NCBI RefSeq assembly: GCF_001590725.1
Contig: NZ_LQXR01000002.1
Location: 186,001 to 250,000 of the forward strand
DNA: 64,000 bases
Reading direction: 5' to 3'
From: Snodgrassella sp. CFCC 13594
Lineage (GTDB): Bacteria > Pseudomonadota > Gammaproteobacteria > Burkholderiales > Neisseriaceae
Both the position numbers and the translations under genes were made by a program. A model generated the notes under the pieces. It saw only the letters and a program-made list of their open reading frames with translations, did not search any database and was not told the DNA's origin. Shown one piece after another: positions 1 to 9,060 of the stretch; position 1 is the stretch's first letter; each line of letters begins with the position of its first letter.

Positions 1-57
1 TGTCGATTCATAATGGATTCATGGCAGTTGGTGGGCAATTCGTGTGGGCTTGTAATC

Positions 58-600
58 TCACACCTTTAAAAAATGGGCGCGATAGTATTTCATCTCTTCG
101 ATGCTTTCCTGAATGTCATCTAATGCTTGATGTGCCCCTTTTTTAACCACCCCTTTGGCGATGGCTGGATTCCAGCGTTTGGCCAATTCTTTTAAGGTAG
201 ATACGTCTAGGTTGCGGTAGTGAAAGTAGGCTTCCAGCTTGGGCATATAGCGTGCCATGAAACGTCGATCTTGATGAATGGAGTTGCCACACATGGGCGA
301 GGCTTTTTCAGGCAGCCATTGGCTTAAGAAGTTCAATAAATTTTGTTCGACTTCAGCTTCTGTGAGCGACGATGCTTTGACCTTGGCCACTAGACCCGTA
401 CGGTTATGCGTGGCCGTATTCCATGCATCCATGTGGTCAATAATCGTGTCGGGTTGATGGATAACATAAACATCGGATTGGGCCAATACGTTTAAATTGG
501 CATCGGTGATGATCATGGCCACTTCGATGATGCGATCAGTGTCTGGATTGAGGCCGGTCATTTCCATGTCCAGCCAGGCGAGGTTGTTGGGATTTTGCAT
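58..600 (-). CDS. orn: Oligoribonuclease
   Basis: 3'-5' exoribonuclease that degrades 2-5 nt RNA fragments, including pGpG, to mononucleotides in the cytoplasm. The 180-residue length is typical of the family. The DEDDh exonuclease residues are visible: D11 and E13 in WLDMEMTGL, the Asp of the HQDRRF block, and H157 and D162 in HQALDDI. The ATG at 600 starts the usual conserved N-terminus. It is transcribed divergently from the M48 protease gene, with about 190 bp between them. No frame damage is seen. Identification is secure. Confidence 0.97.
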   Translation of the reverse strand: MQNPNNLAWLDMEMTGLNPDTDRIIEVAMIITDANLNVLAQSDVYVIHQPDTIIDHMDAWNTATHNRTGLVAKVKASSLTEAEVEQNLLNFLSQWLPEKASPMCGNSIHQDRRFMARYMPKLEAYFHYRNLDVSTLKELAKRWNPAIAKGVVKKGAHQALDDIQESIEEMKYYRAHFLKV

Positions 601-653
601 GCGGATGGATTCGCTTATTTGTTGAGTTAATGGTGCTCATTCTATCACTTTGT

Positions 654-681
654 ATTGTAGACGCACGAATGCCCCATTCAA
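654..681 (-). promoter_or_regulatory. Candidate sigma70 promoter of orn
   Basis: On the minus strand TTGAAT (676-681) and TACAAT (654-659) are separated by 16 bp, about 55 bp upstream of the orn start. The match is reasonable but read by eye only. Confidence 0.45.
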
Positions 682-792
682 CCGCATTGGAGTTGCCTGA
701 AAAACCGTTCATTTCCCTGAGCTGCTTGCGGTAAAATGCACTTAGATTCATTATGTATTGATACGTCGCACCCATTTAGGATATTCACGCGC

Positions 793-2070
793 ATGCTCAC
801 CTCGCTTTCTGCCAACACAGTATACCTGTTGTTTTTGTTGTTTTTTGCCATCAGCGTTTTAGGGCAGCTGTGGCTCTCCTTTCGCCAAAGTAAAACGGTG
901 TTGGCTCATCGCGCCAACGTGCCCGCGGCTTTTGTGGGTGTCGTGTCTTTGTCGGAGCACCAAAAAGCAGCCGACTACACGTTGGCCAAACAACGTTTGG
1001 CGCGTTATGAAATTTTGTTTCAAGCAGGCTTGTTGCTGGTGTTTACCTTGGGTGGTGGCTTAGATGCATTGGCGCGAGTCAGCCAACTGCTGGTGGCACA
1101 GCCGATCATGCAAGGAGTGGTCTTGATTGGGCTATTTGCGTTGGTTAGTATGGTGCTGTCGTGGCCGTTGGCGCTCTACCGCAGTTTTCGCCTGGAAGCG
1201 CGTTTCGGATTTAACCAAATGCGATTGGCTACGTTTGTGCTTGATCAGCTCAAAGGCGTGATGTTGGCGGTGGTAATTGGCACACCGCTGCTGTTTGCGG
1301 TGATTTATTTGATGGGTGCAATGGGGCGTTGGTGGTGGTTGTATGTGTGGTTGCTGTGGGTCGCGTTTTCGTTGTTGCTGATGTGGGCCTATCCCAAATG
1401 GTTGGCACCTTTATTTAATCAATTTGTGCCCTTGACGGATGATGCATTGCGTATGCGCATCGACAACCTATTGCAGCGCACAGGGTTTCGCAGTGACGGT
1501 ATTTTCGTGATGGATGGCTCCAAACGCAGCGGCCATGGCAACGCCTATTTCACTGGTTTAGGTAAGCACAAACGCATTGTTTTTTTTGATACCTTATTGA
1601 AAAACATGTTGCCTGAAGAGGTTGAAGCTGTCTTGGCACATGAGCTGGGTCATTTTGCGCACAAGCATGTTTTCAAACAGATGCTGATGACGTTTGTACT
1701 GGCCTTGGTGTTGTTGTTTGTATTGGGGCTATTGTTGCCGCAAGCGGGGTTTTATCTGGGCTTGGGTGTACATTTTCCCAGTTACGCCATGGCGTTATTG
1801 CTGTTTATGCTGGTTTTGCCCGTGTTTACTTTTCCTTTCTCTCCTTTGACCAGCGTATTGTCGCGCAAAAATGAGTTTGAAGCTGATCGTTTTGCAGCTC
1901 AATATGCCCAAGCGCAAGATTTAATCCATGCCCTCACAAAATTGTATCGGCACAATGCGGCCAGTTTGGTGAGTGATGTCTGGTATTCTCGATTCTATGA
2001 TTCACACCCCGGTGCTGATCAACGCATTCAGGCTTTGCAACAGGCGCCTCGACCACATTTGCCTAAGTAA
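793..2070 (+). CDS. M48 family membrane zinc metalloprotease (Ste24/CAAX-protease type)
   Basis: Integral inner-membrane endopeptidase of the M48A type. The zinc site is HELGH at residues about 283-287, with the third ligand in the NEFEADRFA block near residue 361. Several long hydrophobic helices flank the catalytic part, and an N-terminal M48 domain precedes it. The frame is open from 736, but the first 19 codons do not look like a family N-terminus; ATG 793 begins just before the first membrane helix (MLTSLSANTVY) and is chosen. 425 residues from this start. The substrate is not known; quality control of membrane proteins is a common role for relatives. It could also be called HtpX-like, but the length and topology fit Ste24 better. 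Confidence 0.9.
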   Translation: MLTSLSANTVYLLFLLFFAISVLGQLWLSFRQSKTVLAHRANVPAAFVGVVSLSEHQKAADYTLAKQRLARYEILFQAGLLLVFTLGGGLDALARVSQLLVAQPIMQGVVLIGLFALVSMVLSWPLALYRSFRLEARFGFNQMRLATFVLDQLKGVMLAVVIGTPLLFAVIYLMGAMGRWWWLYVWLLWVAFSLLLMWAYPKWLAPLFNQFVPLTDDALRMRIDNLLQRTGFRSDGIFVMDGSKRSGHGNAYFTGLGKHKRIVFFDTLLKNMLPEEVEAVLAHELGHFAHKHVFKQMLMTFVLALVLLFVLGLLLPQAGFYLGLGVHFPSYAMALLLFMLVLPVFTFPFSPLTSVLSRKNEFEADRFAAQYAQAQDLIHALTKLYRHNAASLVSDVWYSRFYDSHPGADQRIQALQQAPRPHLPK

Positions 2071-2216
2071 AAACAGATTATGCTATGTGCAATTATGTTA
2101 AAATTTTGCCGCATTTTGATGGCATTTGATCAAGTCATTTCTTGGATTGGATAAACCATGGTCTCTGATGGTCATGGCCAAACGTCAGTTGAATAGATTG
2201 GCGCCTTGGTGAGCAT

Positions 2217-2244
2217 TTGATCGTGCTTCTTTAATTGATATTTT
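2217..2244 (+). promoter_or_regulatory. Possible promoter of the O-acetylation operon
   Basis: TTGATC (2217-2222), a 16-bp spacer and TATTTT (2239-2244) lie just before patA. The implied transcript would start only about 9 nt before the ATG, so this is weakly supported. No clear Shine-Dalgarno is seen before patA. Confidence 0.25.
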
Positions 2245-2259
2245 TCCTGTTGCTGCCCG

Positions 2260-3687
2260 ATGCCACTCATTTCCCTTGAATTTGCTTTATTTTTTATTGT
2301 GTTTTTTGTGGTGTATTGGCTGTTGCGGATGCATCCTCGAATTCAGAATTTGCTGCTATTGGTGGCTTCTTTGGGCTGGCTTCTGCACATCAGCACTGCT
2401 TTTGTGGTGGCGGTTGTGGTGTTTGCATTGATGGTGCATTGGTGTGGTCGCCAAATCATACATGCCGCAGAACCGTCAAAACGAGGATGGTTGGCCATTG
2501 GAATTGTTGTGGCTGTGGCCAATTTGGCTTTGTATAAATATTGCGACTTTTTTGTGCCCGTTCTGAAAACTTGGTTGCAGACCGACGTGTTAGATATCAT
2601 CATGCCGTTGGGTTTGTCCTATTATACCTTTCAAGGTGTTGCTTATTTGGTGGGCTTATACCAAGGTAAAACCGAGCACCTGAAATTTTTCAATTTGCTG
2701 CTGCATTTCTCCTTTTTCCCGACCATCACTTCAGGGCCAATTATCCGTGCCGGTGCCTTTCAGTCGATTGAGGGTTGTAATCCTGGGGCGGCCGCTCAAT
2801 TGCAAACCTCCCAGCCACGCCATATCATTCGTCCTGCTCTGGCGGTCTCGCTGATTTTATTGGGCATTTTAAAAAAATGGTGGTTGGCTGGGTTCTTGGG
2901 CGAAAACTGGGTGGACCCCGTGTTTGATAACCCTTTGCAATATGATGGGGTATCGTTGTTGACCGCTATTTATGGCTATACCGCCCAACTCTTCTTTGAT
3001 TTTTCAGGCTACAGTGATTTGGTCATTGGTATGGCTATGCTTTTGGGGTTTAAATTGCCCGCCAATTTCATGATGCCGCTCACCGCCATCAATATCCGCG
3101 ATTTTTGGGCGCGTTGGCACATTACGCTTTCCACTTGGATAAGGGATTATATCTATATCCCACTGGGTGGCAGTCGCAAGGGATTTGTGCGCCAACAAAT
3201 TAACGTGATGGCCGCGATGGTGCTTTCCGGGATATGGCATGGCTATGGTTGGAATTTCATGTTGTGGGGGGCATTACATGGCACGGCGCTGGTGCTGCTC
3301 AACGTCAAGCATCGGTTATGGCCAGTTACCGCATCGCCACGCCCGCAGTCAATTATATTGAGCCAATGGTTGACGCTTACTTTCGTGTGCGCAGCATTTG
3401 TGGTATTCCACACGGCCAGTTTGGCCGCAGCAGGTAGTGTATTTCAATCTCTGTTGCAGGGCAGTAATTGGGTGATGCCTATTAATGTTGGTGCTTTATC
3501 GATGTTGCTGCTTTTGGGTGTGTGCTGGTTTTTTTATCCTTGTTGGGTGAGCGGCTTTCAAGGCTTTGTGGGGCTATTGGAAAAAATACCGATGTGGGCG
3601 TGGCCTATTCCTGTGGGCGCAATTTTGCTGCTAATCTATTTCATGGCGCCAGCGGGCATTCCCGGTTTTATTTATGCGAATTTTTAA
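2260..3687 (+). CDS. patA: Peptidoglycan O-acetyltransferase, MBOAT subunit
   Basis: Membrane-bound O-acyltransferase that moves acetyl groups across the inner membrane for transfer to MurNAc C6-OH in peptidoglycan; PacA is another name in Neisseria. The 475 residues hold many membrane helices and the MBOAT signature: the FWARWHITLS block, followed by WIRDYIYIPLGG, and the conserved His of GIWHGYGWNF. AlgI of alginate acetylation is the nearest alternative, but the following patB- and ape1-like genes decide for the peptidoglycan system. The stop is followed after 6 nt by the probable start of patB, so the genes are likely co-transcribed. Confidence 0.9.
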   Translation: MPLISLEFALFFIVFFVVYWLLRMHPRIQNLLLLVASLGWLLHISTAFVVAVVVFALMVHWCGRQIIHAAEPSKRGWLAIGIVVAVANLALYKYCDFFVPVLKTWLQTDVLDIIMPLGLSYYTFQGVAYLVGLYQGKTEHLKFFNLLLHFSFFPTITSGPIIRAGAFQSIEGCNPGAAAQLQTSQPRHIIRPALAVSLILLGILKKWWLAGFLGENWVDPVFDNPLQYDGVSLLTAIYGYTAQLFFDFSGYSDLVIGMAMLLGFKLPANFMMPLTAINIRDFWARWHITLSTWIRDYIYIPLGGSRKGFVRQQINVMAAMVLSGIWHGYGWNFMLWGALHGTALVLLNVKHRLWPVTASPRPQSIILSQWLTLTFVCAAFVVFHTASLAAAGSVFQSLLQGSNWVMPINVGALSMLLLLGVCWFFYPCWVSGFQGFVGLLEKIPMWAWPIPVGAILLLIYFMAPAGIPGFIYANF

Positions 3688-3693
3688 GGACGC

Positions 3694-5092
3694 ATGGTGA
3701 GTAGGAAAAACAGAAAGCGGCGTACCCAGAAAAAAACAACGCCAGCGCGCCCACAATCTGGGCCATTACGCGATCAGCAAACGGCGGCGCTTCATTGCTC
3801 ATGACCGGCTCTTCTGCAACCAATCTTGCGGATTCAGCCAAATCGGCTCCGATTGTCACCACAGGATTGACGCCAAGCGCGAGCACAGGTAAGCCAACTC
3901 TGGCAGTGATTGTTGAGCAGAAAGAGCGAGCCCAGATTGGCCGCTCAGCCTCTCAATCACCTCCACCAGCAGAGACTGAGCGGAGGACGCTTTCTTTCCA
4001 GACATTTAACCCTACGCCGAAGGTGAATAATCGCAGCCAATCAATAGGCGATGCATCGTCTTCAGCATTACCATCAACACGATTGCTGCCAATGACTTGG
4101 TTGCTATTTTCTGTGGCTCTATTGGTGATATGGGTGGCACAAGGTTCCATCAATGCTTATTGGCAGCAAACGTATCATCGTGCCAGCCCTTTGGAGTATT
4201 TTAATCGGTTTGACTTTTGGCAGCGCGGAGGGCAGATACAAGCGAACTTAAGTGAACGTATTGGCCAGATGCAAGCCGATTTTCTATCTTTAAATGAGGA
4301 ACAGTTGCAATTTCGCCGCAGCAACGCGCAGGCAGCCTCTATACCTGAGTCGAGTACCGGCGTAGCAGCGAACTCTGCTCTGCAGCCCAATGCATCATCT
4401 ACAGTCACGAAAAATACACCACAGCCTTTAATGATAGAGGCGAATTCAGGCAAGCTGGCCATTTTAAAACCGGGTGATGAAGCGCTGTTTGCGGGCGATT
4501 CGCTGATGCAAGGTGTGGCGCCGTTTGTGCAGCAAAAACTCAAACAAGATTATGCGATTAATTCGGTTAATTTGAGTAAACAAAGCACGGGTTTGTCTTA
4601 CCCCAGTTTTTTTGATTGGCCAAAAACCATTGAAACCACGCTGGCCGCGAATGCGCGTATTAAACTAATGGTTGTGTTCTTAGGCCCAATGATCCTTGGA
4701 ATTTCCCCAACCCCGAGCAGCCTCAAGGGCCTTATTTAAGCTTTAAAAGCCAGCCTTGGGAAATGGTGTACCGCAGCCGTGTGGCTCGTATTTTGGCGGC
4801 GGCAGAGGCACATCGAGTCCAGGTTATCTGGATGGGTGTGCCAGCGATGCGTAAACCGTTGTTGGATGAACAAATGAATTATCTCAATGGGGTATTGTCA
4901 GATGCAGTGGCCGGGAAGGCCATTTGGTTGCCCACCCAGCCAGTGCTGAATACCAGTTCGCGTTATGCGGATTCGATGTTGATTGATGGAGCACAGGTTA
5001 AGCTGCGCAGTAAAGATGGGATTCATTTTTCACTGGCCGGACAGAAACGATTGGCGCAAGATGTATTCAAACACATTCAATATCATCCTTAA
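3694..5092 (+). pseudogene. patB: Peptidoglycan O-acetyltransferase PatB (SGNH), frameshifted
   Basis: Periplasmic SGNH-fold transferase that works with PatA. One membrane helix (WLLFSVALLVIWVA) anchors it; the Ser motif GDSLMQGV and the Asp-His pair in KDGIHFSLAG are present. The frame holding the Ser box ends at 4739; the rest, with the Asp-His box, reads in another frame to 5092. Restoring one A in the CCCAATG at 4685-4691 gives GPNDPWNFPNPEQPQGPYLS and a continuous protein. The start is unclear: ATG 3694 lies 6 nt after patA with AAGGA in front and a Lys/Arg-rich N-terminus, but that frame closes at 3804, while the main frame opens only from TTG 3795 or ATG 3801. A second lost base near 3700-3800 would join them. 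It is either a decayed gene or, more likely, a sequence error. Confidence 0.8.
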
Positions 5093-5110
5093 ATGAGGAA
5101 ATCGTATCTG

Positions 5111-6310
5111 ATGACCCACCCTTATACCCCGCCCAAACGGTTGCTTTGCCTAACCCTTGGTTCTTTATTGATGAGTTGTGGATGGGCAGAGACAGGCAAT
5201 GTGGCTGCCCCAACATCGGTAGTGGCGCTTCAGGATTTTTCAGGCAGCCAGAAGGTGGCTTGGAAAAATCAGCTGGCTGATTTTTTGCGTGGCAAGCGTG
5301 ATAAATTACGCATCATTCAATTGGGTGATTCGCATACGGCGGGTGATTTTTTTTCACAAGAAGTACGCCAAAGGTTGCAAGCACAATATGGTAATGGTGG
5401 TATTGGCTGGGTGTATCCCGGACAAGTTGCCGGGCAGCGGATGGCGCAGGTGACCTATCAGATGGGTGCTTGGCAGACCATTACCAGCAGACGCAATACC
5501 GATGATTTTCCCGCCGGCGGCATCATTGCCCAGTCGTTGGGCCGTGGCGGTGACGTGACAATACGTTCGCGCATGCCAATCGAAGGGTTGCAATCAATAA
5601 CAGTGTGGCTAAAGCCACAACAAGCCCAAGAGCCATTGTTTTGGCAAGATGGTTCAGGCAACCGGTATGTGCTCAATGCGGATGTGCACAAGGCCGATTG
5701 GCAACGGGTCACGATACCCGCTACTTTGCCTTTTACCTATGGTGCAAATAATGGCGATGGCTGGCAGGTGGGCGGTGTCAACATTGAAAACACCCAACGT
5801 GGCGTGGTGTATTCGGCGATGGGGATCAATGGCGCACAGTTGTCTCAAACCAGTCGTTGGCGTGCATCATGGCTGGCTGATTTGGTCAGTTTGCGGCCAG
5901 ATGTGGTGGTGGTTTCGTTTGGTACCAATGAGGCGTTTAACGGTCAGTTGGATATCAATGCCATGAAAAGTGAGTGGTTACGGTTGATTGGCGCGATGCA
6001 AAAGCAGCTGCCACAAAGTGCGATTGTGATTGTGGGTGCGCCGGAGTCACTTACGTCGTTGAATGGGGAATGTGGCGTCCGCCCCGCTAACCTTACTGCT
6101 GTGCAACAGGCACAAAGGGCGATTGCCGAGCAGGTACATGTCCTATATTGGGATTGGCAGGCTGCAATGGGTGGTTCGTGTACCATGAAAACATGGGTTG
6201 CCCAAAAATGGGGGCGGGCTGACGGCGTTCATTTCTCGGCTATCGGCTATGAAAAAGCAGCTGGTATCTTGGCCCAAAGCTTGATTCAATATCTCAATAT
6301 GCAAAAATAA
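5111..6310 (+). CDS. ape1: Peptidoglycan O-acetylesterase Ape1
   Basis: Removes O-acetyl groups from MurNAc in peptidoglycan so that lytic transglycosylases can act; periplasmic. The SGNH Ser is S74 in GDSHTAGDFF and the catalytic Asp-His pair is D371/H374 in DGVHFSAIGY, spacing typical of Neisseria Ape1. A hydrophobic N-terminal signal is present; its end, LLMSC, partly resembles a lipobox, so lipidation is possible. The frame opens at ATG 5093 directly after the patB stop, but ATG 5111 has AGGA at a better distance and begins the signal peptide. Third gene of the patA-patB-ape1 set. Confidence 0.9.
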   Translation: MTHPYTPPKRLLCLTLGSLLMSCGWAETGNVAAPTSVVALQDFSGSQKVAWKNQLADFLRGKRDKLRIIQLGDSHTAGDFFSQEVRQRLQAQYGNGGIGWVYPGQVAGQRMAQVTYQMGAWQTITSRRNTDDFPAGGIIAQSLGRGGDVTIRSRMPIEGLQSITVWLKPQQAQEPLFWQDGSGNRYVLNADVHKADWQRVTIPATLPFTYGANNGDGWQVGGVNIENTQRGVVYSAMGINGAQLSQTSRWRASWLADLVSLRPDVVVVSFGTNEAFNGQLDINAMKSEWLRLIGAMQKQLPQSAIVIVGAPESLTSLNGECGVRPANLTAVQQAQRAIAEQVHVLYWDWQAAMGGSCTMKTWVAQKWGRADGVHFSAIGYEKAAGILAQSLIQYLNMQK

Positions 6311-6747
6311 TGTTTTTATTGCCTTCAAAGGGGCAGGAAGCCAAATTCATTGTTGCCCATTAATGAAGTTATCTTCGGTGGTCGTTCTCAATATTCATAA
6401 CCACATGGCTTGCTGTTTGATTGGCTATTTTTGCATTGTTATGGCATGGCGCAAAGGCTCTAATGCCAGCCGTAGGGTGCTTCGGTGAGTCCGGCAAACG
6501 GACATCAATTGAATAATCATTGCCGGCATTCGATTTGAGCCAATTCAGGCAGCCTGCAATCTGATTATTCGGCAATTTGTTTACATGCCATCTTGCTTAA
6601 TCTTAATAATGCCTTGCATTGTTGATCCGAGATTGATCTTGAATCTTACCATTCATTTTAGGTAGCCAGCCTATTCGGCTTGGTAGTCTGTACAATAAGC
6701 GGCACTTGGCGTTGCCGCTGCTTAACCATTACTTTGAAAGGAATCGC
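6311..6747 (+). other. Intergenic region between ape1 and the antiporter gene
   Basis: About 437 bp without a convincing gene. It contains one perfect DUS (6544-6555) and a possible -10 box TACAAT at 6691-6696 with no good -35. No terminator hairpin with a T-run was found after ape1. A 68-codon minus-strand frame (6369-6575) has no ribosome binding site or recognisable product. Confidence 0.6.
6544..6555 (-). repeat. DNA uptake sequence (single copy)
   Basis: Perfect AGGCTGCCTGAA on the minus strand, in the ape1-antiporter spacer. Not paired with an inverted copy. Confidence 0.85.
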
Positions 6748-7827
6748 GTGAAATTAAGCCCTTCTTTGCCTTTGTGGAGTTTGGCCCTGCCTTTGGCGGC
6801 CACGGGTTACTATTTATTGGGTTGGACCGCTGCCAGCAATTTGGCCAGCATAGTTGGCGCTTTATTGTTAATGGGCAGTGTACTTTCCGCGGTACATCAT
6901 GCTGAAGTTGTGGCTCATAAAGTGGGCGAACCATTTGGTACCATTATTTTGGCTTTGGCCATCACCATTTTGGAAGTGGGGCTGATTGTATCGATGATGA
7001 TGGCTGGTGGCGAAGATGCCACGGTATTGGCTCGGGATACGGTTTTTGCTGCAATCATGCTTATTTTAAATGGTATTTTGGGGATCAGCCTGCTGATAGG
7101 CGGTGTCAAGTATCGAGAGCAATATTTTGGTCAAAATGGGGTAGGAACAGCGTTGGTGGCGTTGGTTGCCATTCTGACGCTGTGCTTAATTCTGCCCAAT
7201 TTTACGTCCTCTTCGCCAGGGCCTACTTACAGCATGGCACAAATGTTGCTGGTAGCCATTGCGTGCTTGGTGATTTATGGCACGTTTATTTTGGTGCAAA
7301 CGGTACGCCATCGTGATTATTTTTTGGATGACGATGATGAAAGTGGGGATCACCATGCCGAACCACCCAGCGTTAAAATTGCTTTAATTAGTTTAATTTT
7401 TTTGCTCATCTGTTTGGCGGTCGTGGTGTTGATGTCAAAAGCCTTATCGCCTTTGATTGAGGGCATGGTGAAAGGCATGGGTGCGCCCGTGGCATTGGTG
7501 GGTGTGATTATCGCGGCGGTGGTTTTGTTGCCAGAAGGATTGGCTGCGTTGCGCGCCGCTCGCCGCAATCGGTTTCAAACCAGTTTGAATTTGGCCTTAG
7601 GGTCTGCCCTTGCGAGTATTGGTTTAACCATCCCGGCAGTGATTGTGGTTTGTTTGGTGATGGACATCCCGTTGATTTTGGGACTGACTTGGAAATCCAT
7701 GATTTTATTGAGTTTATCTATTTTTACGGTGATGTTGTCGCTCAATCAAGGCAAGACCAATATTCTGTATGGCGTGGTTTTGCTGGTTAATTTAGTCATT
7801 TATGTCTTTACCGTGATTGTCCCTTAA
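6748..7827 (+). CDS. ChaA-type calcium/cation:proton antiporter
   Basis: Integral inner-membrane exchanger of the CaCA superfamily, predicted to export Ca2+ or Na+/K+ against protons. About eleven hydrophobic helices; two repeat motifs are visible, one around GGEDATVLARDTVFAAIM with LNGILG and the other around LLPEGLAALRAARRNR. An acidic loop (DDDDESGD) lies between the halves, as in ChaA relatives. The frame is open from TTG 6706, but GTG 6748 has AAAGGAA at good spacing and begins the hydrophobic part, giving 359 residues. Its stop is 14 nt before the rsgA start, so the two may be co-transcribed. The exact ion is an inference. Confidence 0.88.
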   Translation: MKLSPSLPLWSLALPLAATGYYLLGWTAASNLASIVGALLLMGSVLSAVHHAEVVAHKVGEPFGTIILALAITILEVGLIVSMMMAGGEDATVLARDTVFAAIMLILNGILGISLLIGGVKYREQYFGQNGVGTALVALVAILTLCLILPNFTSSSPGPTYSMAQMLLVAIACLVIYGTFILVQTVRHRDYFLDDDDESGDHHAEPPSVKIALISLIFLLICLAVVVLMSKALSPLIEGMVKGMGAPVALVGVIIAAVVLLPEGLAALRAARRNRFQTSLNLALGSALASIGLTIPAVIVVCLVMDIPLILGLTWKSMILLSLSIFTVMLSLNQGKTNILYGVVLLVNLVIYVFTVIVP

Positions 7828-7841
7828 GGCAAAGGATGGGT

Positions 7842-8708
7842 ATGGATTTAGAAGCGCAAATCATCACCAGTTTTGGCCGCCGTTTTGTGGTGCGGACCAA
7901 AGAGGGTAAGGTGTATGAGGCGACCACGCGCAAAAAACGTGTGGATTTTGCTTGTGGTGACAGAGTGTACATTGGTCACATCAATCACGAGCAAGCGGTT
8001 ATTGAGGATTATTTACCACGGCAAAGTTTGTTGTTTCGCCAAGATGCTTCGCGCAGCAAACTGATTGCAGCCAATGTTACGCAGATGCTAATTGTGTTGG
8101 CGCCTGTGCCTACGCCCAGTGAGATGTTGCTGCAAAGGGCTTTATTGGCGGCGGAGGCCAGTAATATTGCGCCAGTGATCGTGCTCAATAAAGCAGATTT
8201 ACCGAGCAGTGCGGCGTGGCAGGAAAAATTGGCTTTTTATCAAACTATGGGCTATCTCTTATTGAATGTGAGCGCGTTGGGTGATGTTTCGTTATTGCGG
8301 ACACAGTTACATGGCCAATGTAATATTTTTATGGGGCAGTCAGGCATGGGGAAATCTACCCTCACCAATGCACTTTTGGGCAATCAAATTGCCCGTGTGG
8401 GTGATATTTCTCAAGCTTTGGACTCGGGTCGCCACACCACTACACATGCACAGCTTTACGATTTGGATGCACAGACGCAGTTGATTGATTCACCCGGATT
8501 GCAGGCTTTCGGCCTGCACCACTTAAATGCCAATGATCTATTGCATTATTTGCCTGATATGCGAGCGTATATTGGCTTGTGTCGGTTTCATAATTGCACA
8601 CACCGCCAAGAGCCGGGCTGTGCAGTGAAAGATGCTTGCACGCAAGGAATCATTAAGCCCGAGCGTCTGGCTTTTTTACAGCAAGTGAGTGATGAATTGC
8701 GACGTTGA
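7842..8708 (+). CDS. rsgA: Ribosome small subunit-dependent GTPase A
   Basis: Circularly permuted GTPase that acts late in 30S maturation. Domains in order: N-terminal OB fold, permuted GTPase with NKAD (G4) before the P-loop GQSGMGKST and then DSPG (G3), and a C-terminal zinc knuckle with Cys/His in CRFHNCTHRQEPGC. 288 residues from ATG 7842; an in-frame ATG at 7836 overlaps the best ribosome binding site (AAAGG), so 7842 is preferred. It lies directly upstream of the ribosomal protein block but is separated from it by about 350 bp with its own signals. Confidence 0.96.
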   Translation: MDLEAQIITSFGRRFVVRTKEGKVYEATTRKKRVDFACGDRVYIGHINHEQAVIEDYLPRQSLLFRQDASRSKLIAANVTQMLIVLAPVPTPSEMLLQRALLAAEASNIAPVIVLNKADLPSSAAWQEKLAFYQTMGYLLLNVSALGDVSLLRTQLHGQCNIFMGQSGMGKSTLTNALLGNQIARVGDISQALDSGRHTTTHAQLYDLDAQTQLIDSPGLQAFGLHHLNANDLLHYLPDMRAYIGLCRFHNCTHRQEPGCAVKDACTQGIIKPERLAFLQQVSDELRR

Positions 8709-8942
8709 TTCGGAGGCCTAGTTAAGATAATGCGCCGCAATGGGCAGGTTGCCTGAAAGCAACCAATGGTGGTTTTTAGTGGTTTTATTTCTAATAATTT
8801 GATATTCAGTGAATTATTTAAGATTACCTATGTTGTTTTTGTTGATGCACTCGTTGTTTAAACCGTCTAAATACACTTAATTGAGAGAGTGTCGTAAAAA
8901 TGGCATGATATGTTTAAGTGCTTATTCTCATTTGTGAAATGC

Positions 8943-8972
8943 TTGCGAGCGTGGTTTTGTGTGTGGTACTAT
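8943..8972 (+). promoter_or_regulatory. Candidate promoter of the truncated S10 operon
   Basis: TTGCGA (8943-8948), an 18-bp spacer and TACTAT (8967-8972). The predicted transcript start is near 8979, about 80 nt before rplC. Confidence 0.5.
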
Positions 8973-8977
8973 CGTCG

Positions 8978-9009
8978 TCTTGCCGATTTTTTGGCAAGAT
9001 TCTTTTTTT
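8978..9009 (+). terminator. Terminator-like hairpin in the rplC leader
   Basis: A perfect 7-bp stem (TCTTGCC / GGCAAGA, 8978-8984 and 8993-8999) with an 8-nt loop is followed by a T-rich run with seven consecutive T (9003-9009). It has the form of an intrinsic terminator and sits between the candidate promoter and rplC. It could stop upstream read-through or act as an attenuator of the ribosomal operon. Confidence 0.6.
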
Positions 9010-9060
9010 GTGCAATAAGGCCAATCAATCGTAATTGGTCCCTTGTTAAAGGAAATAACT

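Larger units (their letters stand above)
8709..9060 (+). other. Leader/intergenic region upstream of rplC
   Basis: 352 bp with no gene. In most Proteobacteria rpsJ would lie here or just upstream; neither it nor a remnant is seen in any frame. The region holds a near-consensus promoter (8943-8972) followed at once by a terminator-like hairpin (8978-9009), then the rplC ribosome binding site. A degenerate DUS-like AGGTTGCCTGAA lies near 8748. Confidence 0.7.

Noticed and set aside
6369..6575. 68-codon minus-strand frame in the ape1-antiporter gap
   Set aside because: No ribosome binding site, and a DUS lies inside it. I could not link it to any family, so it is not called a gene.
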